Shown piece after piece: positions 1 to 6,721 of a stretch of DNA of 15,368 nt. Source of the DNA: JABDBK01 sp964453575. Lineage in GTDB: Bacteria > Pseudomonadota > Gammaproteobacteria > DSM-16500. Below the pieces are notes generated by a model. The model had not been told where the DNA came from. It worked only from the letters and a program-made list of their open reading frames with translations, and did not search any database. The stretch covers positions 1-15,368 of the forward strand of contig CAYVRW010000058.1 in the NCBI GenBank assembly GCA_964453575.1. The letters run 5' to 3'. The translations under genes and the position numbers were made by a program. Each line of letters starts with the position of its first letter. The stretch's first letter is position 1.

Positions 1-67
1 GAATCCTTTCAGTAACCAGCATCATCCTTGATGCAAAATCATTATAACAATCATGGTAGTTAAATAT

Positions 68-120
68 AATTGTCTAAAAAAAAAATTAATTGCCCAAAAA
101 AAGAATTGTTCACCAAAAAA
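68..120. repeat. short imperfect AATTG-plus-A-tract repeats
   Basis: Three units begin with AATTG (68-72, 88-92, 104-108), each followed by 3 to 6 mixed bases and a run of 10, 7 and 6 A. The spacing is 20 and then 16 bases. Such A-tracts can bend DNA or be simple AT-rich drift. The rest of 1-114 contains no gene I can support, only a small hairpin GCATCA/TGATGC at 19-34. Confidence 0.35.
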
Positions 121-148
121 TATAAAAACCTATATTATTCAATAGGTT
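115..148 (-). terminator. candidate terminator after minE
   Basis: On the minus strand AACCTAT and ATAGGTT form a 7-bp stem (148-142 with 133-127) with an 8-base loop, followed at once by a T-rich run, TTTATATTTTTT (126-115). This is the layout of an intrinsic terminator, although the stem has only two G:C pairs and would be weak. It lies about 83 bases after the minE stop and would end the run of genes. Confidence 0.5.
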
Positions 149-157
149 ACAAATTTT

Positions 158-190
158 TTGTAGGATTAAATACACAAAAAAAGCCTACAA
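158..190. repeat. inverted repeat downstream of minE
   Basis: TTGTAGG (158-164) and CCTACAA (184-190) are a perfect 7-base inverted repeat around a 19-base AT-rich loop. An overlapping alternative pairing exists: TTTTTTGT (154-161) with ACAAAAAA (174-181), so only one of the two hairpins could form. No U-run follows on either strand, so it is not a standard terminator. It may stabilise the 3' end of the min transcript. Confidence 0.4.
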
Positions 191-231
191 GCTTTACGGC
201 AAATGTCTTACATAGCGTTCAGAGTAAAGCA

Positions 232-504
232 TTATGCATGCGGCAATACCACATTTAATTCTAGGATAGAGCAATCATCCTGCCTATCTAGCTCAACTCT
301 GACATCATCTTTATTTATAGTTACATATTTCGCAATAACATCAAGCAAATCTTTTTGCAACATGGGCAAATAATCCGGTTTATCGCGCACGTTGCGTTCA
401 TGCGCAATAATAATTTGCAATCTATCTTTTGCGCGTTTAGCGGTTTTTTCGGGACGTTGAAAATAATGAATAATCTTAGTAAGTTTATCCGTTAACGTTG
501 TCAT
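232..504 (-). CDS. minE: Cell division topological specificity factor MinE
   Basis: MinE stimulates MinD ATPase and restricts MinC-MinD to the poles. The MinD-contact helix is visible as TAKRAKDRLQIIIAHER (residues 21-37), followed by DYLPMLQKDLLDVIAKYV and the dimerising beta part ending DCSILELNVVLPHA. Length 90 is close to E. coli's 88, with an N-terminal membrane-binding stretch a few residues longer. The start overlaps the minD stop by 4 bases (ATGA), and GGAG is nearby upstream, so the two are coupled. It is the last gene of the run. Confidence 0.97.
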   Translation of the reverse strand: MTTLTDKLTKIIHYFQRPEKTAKRAKDRLQIIIAHERNVRDKPDYLPMLQKDLLDVIAKYVTINKDDVRVELDRQDDCSILELNVVLPHA

Positions 505-1325
505 ACGCTCTCCACTTCCTTTGTTTTAAATAAACGCTTTAACCAATGAGTTTTTTCTTCCACAAAACGCAGCGTGACTTTTTCACCTAAAAAGCGAGCC
601 ACTGCATCTGCATAAGCCTGGCCTGCATCACTCATTTCATCCATGATAACAGGCTCACCACCATTTGAAGCACGTAACACGGCTTGGGATTCAGGTATAA
701 CGCCCAATAATGGAATTGCAAGTATTTCATTGACGTCTGCTAAACTTAGCATATCGCCTCTGGCCACGCGCTTGGCTGAATAACGAGTCAATAACAAATG
801 TTCAGAAATAGGTTCACGCCCTTCTTCTGCACGTTTTGTTTTACTGGAAAGTAACCCTAAAATTCTATCGGAATCGCGCACCGATGAAACTTCAGGGTTT
901 GTAACAACAACAGCACTGTCTGCAAAATACATAGCCAATTGTGCGCCGCGTTCGATCCCAGCGGGTGAATCGCACACAATATAATCAAATGTTTTGCTTA
1001 GTTCGGCCAATATTTTTTCAACACCTTCTAAAGTCAAGGCATCTTTATCGCGTGTTTGTGAAGCTGGTAAAATAAATAAATCTTTAACGTGTTTATCACG
1101 TATCAATGCTTGATTTAAATTAGCTTCATTTCGGATCACATTTACAAAGTCATATACGACTCGACGTTCGCATCCCATGATTAAATCAAGATTGCGTAAC
1201 CCTATATCAAAATCGATCACTACTGTTTTAAACCCGCGGCAGGCCAATCCAACCGCAAAAGATGCACTTGTAGTGGTTTTACCCACACCGCCTTTACCTG
1301 ATGTCACCACAATCGTTTTCGTCAT
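501..1325 (-). CDS. minD: Septum site-determining ATPase MinD
   Basis: MinD is a ParA-type ATPase that binds the membrane in the ATP form, recruits MinC and is released by MinE, giving pole-to-pole oscillation. The deviant Walker A GKGGVGKTT (10-18) has both lysines, K11 and K16, and D40 is present in VVIDFDIGLRNLD. DYIVCDSPAGIE is the Walker B region, with TNPEVSSVRDSDR following. The last 15 residues, HWLKRLFKTKEVESV, form the amphipathic membrane-targeting helix. The start was set at ATG 1325, after AAGGGGGTAAA; the longer frame to 1394 overlaps minC and precedes the conserved MTKTIVVTSGKGG. Length 274 is usual. Confidence 0.98.
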   Translation of the reverse strand: MTKTIVVTSGKGGVGKTTTSASFAVGLACRGFKTVVIDFDIGLRNLDLIMGCERRVVYDFVNVIRNEANLNQALIRDKHVKDLFILPASQTRDKDALTLEGVEKILAELSKTFDYIVCDSPAGIERGAQLAMYFADSAVVVTNPEVSSVRDSDRILGLLSSKTKRAEEGREPISEHLLLTRYSAKRVARGDMLSLADVNEILAIPLLGVIPESQAVLRASNGGEPVIMDEMSDAGQAYADAVARFLGEKVTLRFVEEKTHWLKRLFKTKEVESV

Positions 1326-1338
1326 TTTACCCCCTTTT

Positions 1339-2046
1339 TTAGATTGCCTCGATGCAAACTTTTTCATTTTCGAGAAAAATTTGCACCATCCCATCTTGTA
1401 CAGAATAGGTTTGCATATCTTCTTTTGTTAAATAATACCCTGCGATAGACACAAGTTCTGCCTCTAATGAGCGGCAAAAAATTCGTGCTTGCATATTCCC
1501 GCGCACACCGGCAAGCGCCCGGCCACGCAATGTGCCGTAAACATGAATGTTTCCATCAGAAAATAATTCTGCACCTGGGCTTACGGTAGCGGTCACAATC
1601 AAATCTGCATCTTTGGCATAAACTTGCATACCGGAACGTACCTGCTGGGTCACTAATTTAGTTTGCCTAACTTGCTCAACATTTTTGGGCTTATCCAATT
1701 CAGTCATGGTTAATTTTGTTGCTGGCAAAAGATGCAGCCCATCCATCACGGCAGCTTGTTGCTGCTCCGCACTACCGCCGCGTATGGCAATAGGCACCAT
1801 GGTATTCATCATTATAATTTGTTTTAATGTTGCAAAATTAAGTATTTCAGCCGGATTTATTTTTTCTATATCGATAATAACAAATGAACCTTTAAATAAA
1901 TTAGGCGCACATCGAATCGTTGCACTTATTTGGTTTCGAATCGCGTCTAAGTCATAGTGTAGTAATTGTAAAACAGCGCAAGGAATAAAACTTGCCTTGA
2001 ATTGAAAACAAGGATGTTCGACTACACTAAGCGTACTTACTGTCAT
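1339..2046 (-). CDS. minC: Septum site-determining protein MinC
   Basis: MinC inhibits FtsZ polymerisation away from midcell and is carried to the membrane by MinD. The N-terminal domain (about 1-105) is variable and contains FKGSFVIIDIEKI. The C-terminal beta-helix domain (about 125-235) is well conserved: RSGMQVYAKDADLIVTATV, SPGAELFSDGNIHVYGTLRG, RALAGVRGNMQARIF, and LEAELVSIAGYYL. The start was set at ATG 2046; a longer frame with TTG at 2067 overlaps yajQ and adds nothing conserved. The binding site is weak (GAGA in the last codons of yajQ), so coupling to yajQ is likely. Length 235 is normal. Confidence 0.95.
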   Translation of the reverse strand: MTVSTLSVVEHPCFQFKASFIPCAVLQLLHYDLDAIRNQISATIRCAPNLFKGSFVIIDIEKINPAEILNFATLKQIIMMNTMVPIAIRGGSAEQQQAAVMDGLHLLPATKLTMTELDKPKNVEQVRQTKLVTQQVRSGMQVYAKDADLIVTATVSPGAELFSDGNIHVYGTLRGRALAGVRGNMQARIFCRSLEAELVSIAGYYLTKEDMQTYSVQDGMVQIFLENEKVCIEAI

Positions 2047-2047
2047 A

Positions 2048-2530
2048 TTAGTCTCGGAAATTTTCAAATTGTAATGGTATGCTTAATTTTGCATCTTTTA
2101 ACGCTGCGATAGCAAGTTGCAAATCATCTCTTTTTTTTCCTGTCACCCTGACTTGTTCACCTTGAATGGATGCTTGTACTTTTAAATGAGTTTCCTTAAT
2201 AAATTTGACTATTTTTTTGGCTGTTTCAGTATCAATTCCTTGTTTAACATTCACTGTCTGTCTTGCTTCGTTTAATTTTATTTCTGGGTCTTTGTATTCT
2301 AACATACGAACATCGATTTGACGTTTAGATAATTTAGTACGCATGATTTCATCGAGCTGCTTTAACTGAAAATCTGTCGGAGCAACCAGTGTGATGGTGT
2401 TTTTAGCTAATTCTACACGCGCATCGGTTCCTTTAAAATCAAATCGAGTACTGATTTCGCGAGTTGTTTGATCAATTGCGTTAGTCACTTCATGATTGTC
2501 GACTTTAGAAACCACATCGAAGGATGGCAT
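2048..2530 (-). CDS. yajQ: YajQ-family nucleotide-binding protein (DUF520)
   Basis: The protein begins MPSFDVVSKVDNHEV and contains REISTRFDFKG, KKIVKFIKETHLKVQASIQG and VRVTGKKRDDLQ, ending PLQFENFRD, all typical of YajQ (E. coli 163 residues, here 160). The fold has two ferredoxin-like domains. Members bind nucleotides; a Xanthomonas member has been described as a cyclic di-GMP effector, but that role cannot be assumed here. GGAG lies upstream of the ATG. It is 2 bases from ribH, and the minC ATG comes one base after its TAA, so all are probably translated from one mRNA. Its function next to division genes is unknown. Confidence 0.95.
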   Translation of the reverse strand: MPSFDVVSKVDNHEVTNAIDQTTREISTRFDFKGTDARVELAKNTITLVAPTDFQLKQLDEIMRTKLSKRQIDVRMLEYKDPEIKLNEARQTVNVKQGIDTETAKKIVKFIKETHLKVQASIQGEQVRVTGKKRDDLQLAIAALKDAKLSIPLQFENFRD

Positions 2531-2532
2531 AT

Positions 2533-2985
2533 TTATTTCTCCATTTCGCGCAATGTATTAACTAATTCAAATGCAGTATCCGCTGCTTCTCGTCCCTTAT
2601 GACCATGTGCACCACCTACTCTATCATAAGCTTGTTCTTCTGTATCTGTTGTTAAAACACCAAAAATCATTGGAATATCATGGGTAAGTGCCACTTGCTG
2701 ACACCCATAGCTTACCTGTTGGCATACATAATCAAAATGTTTTGTTTCGCCTTGTATAACTGCTCCTAGACAGATGATGGCTTCATATTTTTTTGTTTTA
2801 GCCAATCGTTGTGCAGTTATTGGAATCTCAATGGCCCCCGGTACGGAAATTATTTTAATTTGTTGTGCATTGAAGCCTAATTCGTTCAATCTAGACACTG
2901 CGCCGTCACGAAGTTTTTGTGTTATTTCTTCATTGAAACGACTTACTACCACTGCAATATTAAAACAAGCTGAATTTTGTTTCAT
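2533..2985 (-). CDS. ribH: 6,7-dimethyl-8-ribityllumazine synthase
   Basis: RibH condenses the pyrimidine made by the RibD pathway with dihydroxybutanone phosphate to give the riboflavin precursor. Family features are SRFNEEIT (residues 15-22), SVPGAIEIP (47-55), GAVIQGETKHFDYV (74-87) with the catalytic His83 and phosphate-binding GET, FGVLTTDTEEQAYDR (108-122), and GHKGREAADTA. The start was set at ATG 2985, preceded by GAGGAAACC; the longer frame from 3030 adds 15 residues without family similarity or binding site. Length 150 is usual. The gene follows ribD after 44 bases and lies 2 bases before yajQ. Confidence 0.96.
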   Translation of the reverse strand: MKQNSACFNIAVVVSRFNEEITQKLRDGAVSRLNELGFNAQQIKIISVPGAIEIPITAQRLAKTKKYEAIICLGAVIQGETKHFDYVCQQVSYGCQQVALTHDIPMIFGVLTTDTEEQAYDRVGGAHGHKGREAADTAFELVNTLREMEK

Positions 2986-3029
2986 GGTTTCCTCGATTAT
3001 TTGATGCGCTAGCATCGGGGGATTTTGCA

Positions 3030-4097
3030 TTAAAATTGAATATCACACAAAACATCATTTCCAAACTGACGCCAAGTAATAGTTTGTGACCCTTCACCCA
3101 GTGAAATACCCGTTGGAAATGCGATTTTACCATGGTTAAGCCAACGTAGTGAAATATAAATATAGGCTTGCTGAAGTAATTTTTCCGATATAAAGTGAGC
3201 AAAGCATGTGCCGCCTGCTTCTATCCAAAGATCATGGACACCCTGTTGTCCTATGACGGTTATTGCTTGATGTAAATCCAAGCCATAGGGAGTTTGTGTA
3301 AGTTCAATACATTTAACACCTTGATCAATAAGCTGCTTAAGTTTCTCTTTATTGATATGACTTCCATGCAATACCGTTATGGATTTAGCAGTTTTAAATA
3401 ATTTTGCATTCAAGGGTAGTCGTAACGAGCTATCCAAAATGTAAATGGGCTTAGCCAATGTAACATTTTTCATTCTTACATTGAGTTGCGGATCATCATG
3501 AATGACGGTTTCAATCGTAGTTAATATAGCATCGGCAGATTTTCTTGATTGATGCGTAAATTCTTTTAATGCTTCACCTGTTATTTGCACAGGATCGCCA
3601 TTAGCGTGAGCTATGGCCCCATTTAAGCTTAAAGCTATTTTTGCAGTGACAAACGGTTGTTTAGTTAATTGCCAATGACGATAACTACGGTAAAATTCAT
3701 GAATGGATGGCAATTCTATGTAGTCACATTTGATACCTGCGGCTTTTAAAATTTCCGCCCCTTTCCCTGATACTAACGGATTTGGATCCTGGTAAGCGTA
3801 GACGACACGCTTAACACCTGATTGGATAATAGCATCACAACAAGGAGGAGTTCGTCCCCAGTGACAACAAGGTTCCAAGGTTACATACATAGTTGAATCA
3901 GCTGGAACTTTAAAATCGAGAATTTTTAATGCTGCAATTTCAGCATGAGGTAAACCTGGGCCTTGATGATACGCTTCGGCAAGAATATTGTTATTTTTGT
4001 CTACTATGAGAGCGCCGACGGAAGGATTAGGTGAACAAAAGCCTTTGTTAATTTTGGCTTGGGTTAGAGCGAGATTGAGAAAGTGTTTGTCGTTCAT
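3030..4097 (-). CDS. ribD: Riboflavin biosynthesis protein RibD (deaminase/reductase)
   Basis: RibD deaminates the pyrimidine intermediate made from GTP and then reduces its ribosyl chain. The deaminase half (about 1-145) has SPNPSVGALIV, the zinc ligands H51 (HAE), C77 (EPCCHWGRT) and C86 (PPCCDA), and QDPNPLVSGKG. The reductase half (about 146-355) has KIALSLNG, ILTTIETVIHDDPQLNVR and LWIEAGG. The start was set at ATG 4097: a longer frame begins with TTG inside the hairpin at 4117-4136 and adds residues unlike the family. Some reductase motifs differ from the norm (SLNGA for SLDGK/R, VQIT for QWIT, SLRWLN where PKLxG is usual). Length 355 is typical. Confidence 0.94.
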   Translation of the reverse strand: MNDKHFLNLALTQAKINKGFCSPNPSVGALIVDKNNNILAEAYHQGPGLPHAEIAALKILDFKVPADSTMYVTLEPCCHWGRTPPCCDAIIQSGVKRVVYAYQDPNPLVSGKGAEILKAAGIKCDYIELPSIHEFYRSYRHWQLTKQPFVTAKIALSLNGAIAHANGDPVQITGEALKEFTHQSRKSADAILTTIETVIHDDPQLNVRMKNVTLAKPIYILDSSLRLPLNAKLFKTAKSITVLHGSHINKEKLKQLIDQGVKCIELTQTPYGLDLHQAITVIGQQGVHDLWIEAGGTCFAHFISEKLLQQAYIYISLRWLNHGKIAFPTGISLGEGSQTITWRQFGNDVLCDIQF

Positions 4098-4116
4098 TGC
4101 AGCACCGTGTAGAAAT

Positions 4117-4136
4117 CCCCCTTTTTTCAAAGGGGG
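4117..4136 (-). terminator. hairpin after rplQ, possible terminator
   Basis: CCCCCTTT pairs with AAAGGGGG to give an 8-bp stem (4117-4124 with 4129-4136) and a 4-base loop, five pairs being G:C. On the minus strand it is followed by ATTTCTAC, a weak U-run, so it could stop or attenuate alpha-operon transcription before ribD. A purely intrinsic strong terminator would need a longer U-tract, so read-through into ribD is likely. The palindrome might also be a dispersed repeat. Confidence 0.5.
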
Positions 4137-4147
4137 TTCTATAAAAA

Positions 4148-4525
4148 CTATGCAGCTGTTGATACCTTTTCACGACCAACGAGTTCAACGATAGCAATCG
4201 GTGCATTATCACCTTTACGATTGCCACACTTTAATATACGCATGTAACCACCTGGACGTGTTTTAAAGTGAGGAGCTATCTCATTAAATAATTTGGTGAC
4301 CATATCTCTATCACGTAATCTTGAGAAAGCAATTCGTCTTCTATGCACTGTATCCAGTTTTGCTAAAGTAATCATAGGTTCCATATAGGTCCTTAATTCT
4401 TTAGCTTTGGGTACTGTTGTAGTAATTTGTTCATATTTTAATAACGCATTCATCATATTTTTAAATAATGCTTTACGGTGACTGCTGTTACGACCTAAAT
4501 ATCTACCACTATGTCGATGACGCAT
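4148..4525 (-). CDS. rplQ: 50S ribosomal protein L17
   Basis: L17 lies near the tunnel exit and is the last protein of the alpha operon. The N-terminus MRHRHSGRYLGRNSSHRKAL is diagnostic; VPKAKELRTYMEPMITLAK and GGYMRILKCGNRKGDNAPIA follow. Length 125 is close to the E. coli 127. It has one of the best ribosome binding sites in the window (AGGAAGG followed by TTAAT and the ATG) and starts 10 bases after rpoA. The reading frame ends in TAG, 12 bases before the hairpin at 4117-4136. Confidence 0.99.
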   Translation of the reverse strand: MRHRHSGRYLGRNSSHRKALFKNMMNALLKYEQITTTVPKAKELRTYMEPMITLAKLDTVHRRRIAFSRLRDRDMVTKLFNEIAPHFKTRPGGYMRILKCGNRKGDNAPIAIVELVGREKVSTAA

Positions 4526-4535
4526 ATTAACCTTC

Positions 4536-5528
4536 CTACTCTTTATCTTTAAATGAAGCTGGCGGCCAATTATCTAAACGGGTGCCTAAAGAAAGCCCGT
4601 GAGATGCCAACACATTTTTAATTTCTGTTAATGATTTTTTACCTAAGTTTGGTGTTTTAAGCAAATCTGTTTCGGATCTTTGAACCAAATCACCAATATA
4701 AAAAATACTTTCGGCTTTCAAACAATTCGCTGATCTTACCGTTAATTCCAAATCATCGACTGGCCTTAAATAGATAGGATTAACTGATTGCTGATCCGAT
4801 ATTTCTTTCAACATGGGAGCAGATCTTAAATCAACAAAAGGCGCCAATTGCTGTTGCAAAATAGTTGCAGATCGACGTATAGCTTCTTCTGGATCCAAGG
4901 TACCGTTAGTCTCAAGATCGATAATAAGTTTATCTAAATTGGTACGTTGCTCAACACGAGCACTCTCAACAGTATAAGCCACTCTACGAACAGGGCTAAA
5001 ACTAGCATCAACATGTAATACGCCAATACTGGTCTTGCTTTCTTCTGAACCGCGGTTGCGCATAGTTGCAGATTGATAGCCGCGACCTAATACAACTTTT
5101 AATGTCATATTAAGTTCGCCACTTTCATTTAAGTGAGCAATAACAAGTTCAGGATTAACGATTTGTATATCATGCTCCAGTTCAATATCACCCGCAGTAA
5201 CTGGTCCTGGACCCTTTTTACTTAAACGTAGTATGACTTCATCTCTACCGAACAATTTAATAGAGACATTCTTTAAATTTAATAAAATCTCTATCACATC
5301 TTCTTGTACACCAGGTATGGTGCCATACTCATGCAACACACCATCAATTTTAGCTTCTACTATAGCTGCTCCTGGCATAGAAGATAGCAATATTCTTCGT
5401 AAGGTAGTACCTAAGGTATGACCAAATCCCAACTCTAGTGGTTCTAACGTTACTCTTGCATGAAATGGGGTTAATGTTTCAACCGCAATTTCTCTTGGCG
5501 TTAAAAACTCATACGGATTATTTTGCAT
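4536..5528 (-). CDS. rpoA: DNA-directed RNA polymerase subunit alpha
   Basis: The alpha subunit dimerises to start RNA polymerase assembly, and its C-terminal domain binds UP elements and activators. The N-terminal domain (about 1-235) shows LEPLELGFGHTLGTTLRRIL, the loop with GGAAIVEAKIDGV-type sequence (here PGAAIVEAKIDGV), and RVEQRTNLDKLIIDLETNGT. The C-terminal domain (about 250-330) carries ELTVRSANCLKAESI and TPNLGKKSLTEIKNVLASHG. R265, N268, C269, G296, K298, S299 and E302, the E. coli DNA-contact residues, fall at identical positions. Length 330 is typical. It lies 23 bases after rpsD; its binding site is in the hairpin at 5526-5540. Confidence 0.99.
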   Translation of the reverse strand: MQNNPYEFLTPREIAVETLTPFHARVTLEPLELGFGHTLGTTLRRILLSSMPGAAIVEAKIDGVLHEYGTIPGVQEDVIEILLNLKNVSIKLFGRDEVILRLSKKGPGPVTAGDIELEHDIQIVNPELVIAHLNESGELNMTLKVVLGRGYQSATMRNRGSEESKTSIGVLHVDASFSPVRRVAYTVESARVEQRTNLDKLIIDLETNGTLDPEEAIRRSATILQQQLAPFVDLRSAPMLKEISDQQSVNPIYLRPVDDLELTVRSANCLKAESIFYIGDLVQRSETDLLKTPNLGKKSLTEIKNVLASHGLSLGTRLDNWPPASFKDKE

Positions 5529-5540
5529 GAGAACCTCATG
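5526..5540 (-). promoter_or_regulatory. hairpin pairing rpoA ribosome binding site with its start codon
   Basis: On the minus strand the bases CATGAG-GTT-CTCATG form a perfect 6-bp stem with a 3-base loop. The left arm and loop contain the GAGG ribosome binding site of rpoA (5537-5534) and the right arm ends in its ATG (5528-5526). In the folded mRNA both would be paired. The rpsD stop is only about 11 bases upstream, so a ribosome finishing rpsD would open the stem. This would couple alpha-subunit synthesis to S4 translation. The repeat is seen directly; the coupling is inference. Confidence 0.5.
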
Positions 5541-5551
5541 TGTTCCAATAA

Positions 5552-6166
5552 TTATTTGGAATAAAGCTCAACAATGAGCTTTTCATTAATATCAGGAGGT
5601 AAATCAGTTCTATCTGGCAATTGTTTAAATGTGCCTTTAAGTTCTGCTTTATCTACCTCCAACCAGGAGCAGCCCGGTCTAGCTTGGGCAAGTATTAAAG
5701 AGTTTTGTATGCGCAATTGTGTTTTTGCACGCTCTTTTATGCTGATAACATCACCAGGGACTACCAGATAGGATGGTATATTTACATTTTTACCATTAAC
5801 TAAGATTGAACGATGACTAACTAACTGTCTAGCCATAGCTCTCGTAGCTGCAAAGCCCATCTTGTATAATACATTATCAAGTCTGCTCTCTAATAATTTT
5901 AAAAGATTCTCACCTGTAGAGCCTTTTAACCGAGCAGCTTTTTTAAAGTAATTACTAAATTGACGCTCTAATATTCCGTAAATGCTTTTTACTTTTTGCT
6001 TTTCACGTAATTGAAGACCATATTCAGTCTCTCTTCCACGTCTAGCGCCGTGCATTCCGGGCGCAGTATCTAACTTACACTTTGTATCTAATGAACGTAC
6101 ACCACTAGTAAGTGATAGATCCATTTTTATACGTCTAGAACGTTTACATCTTGAATGTCTAATCAT
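5552..6166 (-). CDS. rpsD: 30S ribosomal protein S4
   Basis: S4 nucleates 30S assembly, contributes to fidelity and, in E. coli, represses its own operon. The body is clear: SGVRSLDTKCKLDTAPGMHGA, YGLQLREKQKVKSIYGILERQ, RLKGSTGENLLKLLESRLDN, and the S4 domain with ARQLVSHRSILVNGKNVNIPS, then DINEKLIVELYSK at the end. Length 204 is close to the usual 206. The first 16 residues (MIRHSRCKRSRRIKMD) lack the nearly universal ARYxGPxxxxxRR pattern, keeping only basic residues. An in-frame TAG three codons upstream excludes a longer start. It follows rpsK after 9 bases, with GGGTAG as a weak binding site. Confidence 0.97.
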   Translation of the reverse strand: MIRHSRCKRSRRIKMDLSLTSGVRSLDTKCKLDTAPGMHGARRGRETEYGLQLREKQKVKSIYGILERQFSNYFKKAARLKGSTGENLLKLLESRLDNVLYKMGFAATRAMARQLVSHRSILVNGKNVNIPSYLVVPGDVISIKERAKTQLRIQNSLILAQARPGCSWLEVDKAELKGTFKQLPDRTDLPPDINEKLIVELYSK

Positions 6167-6175
6167 TATGCTACC

Positions 6176-6694
6176 CTATACCCGACGTCTTTTTGAAGGT
6201 CGGCAACCATTAAATGGTATGCCTGTTGAATCTGTAATTGATAATATTTTAATCCCTGCTGTATGTAATGCTCTAATAGCCGATTCCCTACCAGGCCCAG
6301 GACCTTTAACCCGCACGTGAACATTTTTCATACCAAAATTTTCCATAGCCAGTTGTACAGCTTTGGTACCAGCTTCACCCGCAGCATATGGCGTAGACTT
6401 ACGTGAGCCTCGATAACCGCAACTAGCAGCACTAGACCATGAAATCGTATTACCCTGAACATCAGTAATAGTTACTATGGTATTGTTAAACGATGCTCTA
6501 ATATGAGCGACACCGTCAACTACAAGCTTTTTAGCCTTTTTCCGGCCTTTAGTTGGGGTAGGAGCCGTTGAGCCCTTAGAGCCGCCTGATTGTGAGCCAC
6601 TGGATGTGTCGTCATCTGTCACATTGTCTTGAACATTCATCGCTTTTGGCTTTTTAGCTGCCGATGAGTTCTCTTTAGTCTGATTAGCTGTCAT
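6176..6694 (-). CDS. rpsK: 30S ribosomal protein S11 with long N-terminal extension
   Basis: S11 forms the 30S platform with S18 and S21 near the mRNA exit and the anti-Shine-Dalgarno region. The core (residues 50-172) is unmistakable: VVDGVAHIRASFNNTIVTI, GSRKSTPYAAG, VRVKGPGPGRESAIRALHTAG, and the end PFNGCRPSKRRRV. Before it stand about 42 extra residues, rich in Ser, Thr, Gly, Asp and Lys, not found in E. coli S11 (129 residues). ATG 6694 was kept as start because AGGA occurs upstream, though 12 bases away; an internal ATG at codon 19 has no ribosome binding site. The core is also divergent, with SCGYRG for GSGFRG and GEAGTKA for AQVAAER. Confidence 0.96.
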   Translation of the reverse strand: MTANQTKENSSAAKKPKAMNVQDNVTDDDTSSGSQSGGSKGSTAPTPTKGRKKAKKLVVDGVAHIRASFNNTIVTITDVQGNTISWSSAASCGYRGSRKSTPYAAGEAGTKAVQLAMENFGMKNVHVRVKGPGPGRESAIRALHTAGIKILSITDSTGIPFNGCRPSKRRRV

Positions 6695-6721
6695 TGATAT
6701 TTATATTCCTATTACTGAAAA

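Noticed and set aside
1..25. Possible start of another minus-strand gene (ATG-ATG at 25-20 running off the left edge)
   Set aside because: Only eight codons are visible, the AAGG before it is too close to the ATGs, and it overlaps a small hairpin. It cannot be supported without sequence to the left.
70..258. Plus-strand open frame of 62 codons left of minE
   Set aside because: It is Lys/Tyr/Phe-rich as expected from AT-rich DNA, runs across the terminator-like hairpin and into the end of minE, and resembles no family I know.
1339..1394. MinD start at 1394 and MinC start at 2067
   Set aside because: Both longer frames overlap the preceding gene by many bases and add non-conserved residues; better starts exist at 1325 and 2046.
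2960..3202. Minus-strand open frame of 80 codons overlapping the ribD end
   Set aside because: It overlaps the RibD C-terminal domain in another frame and the start of ribH. I considered a frameshifted ribD end, but RibD has a normal length and a continuous frame.
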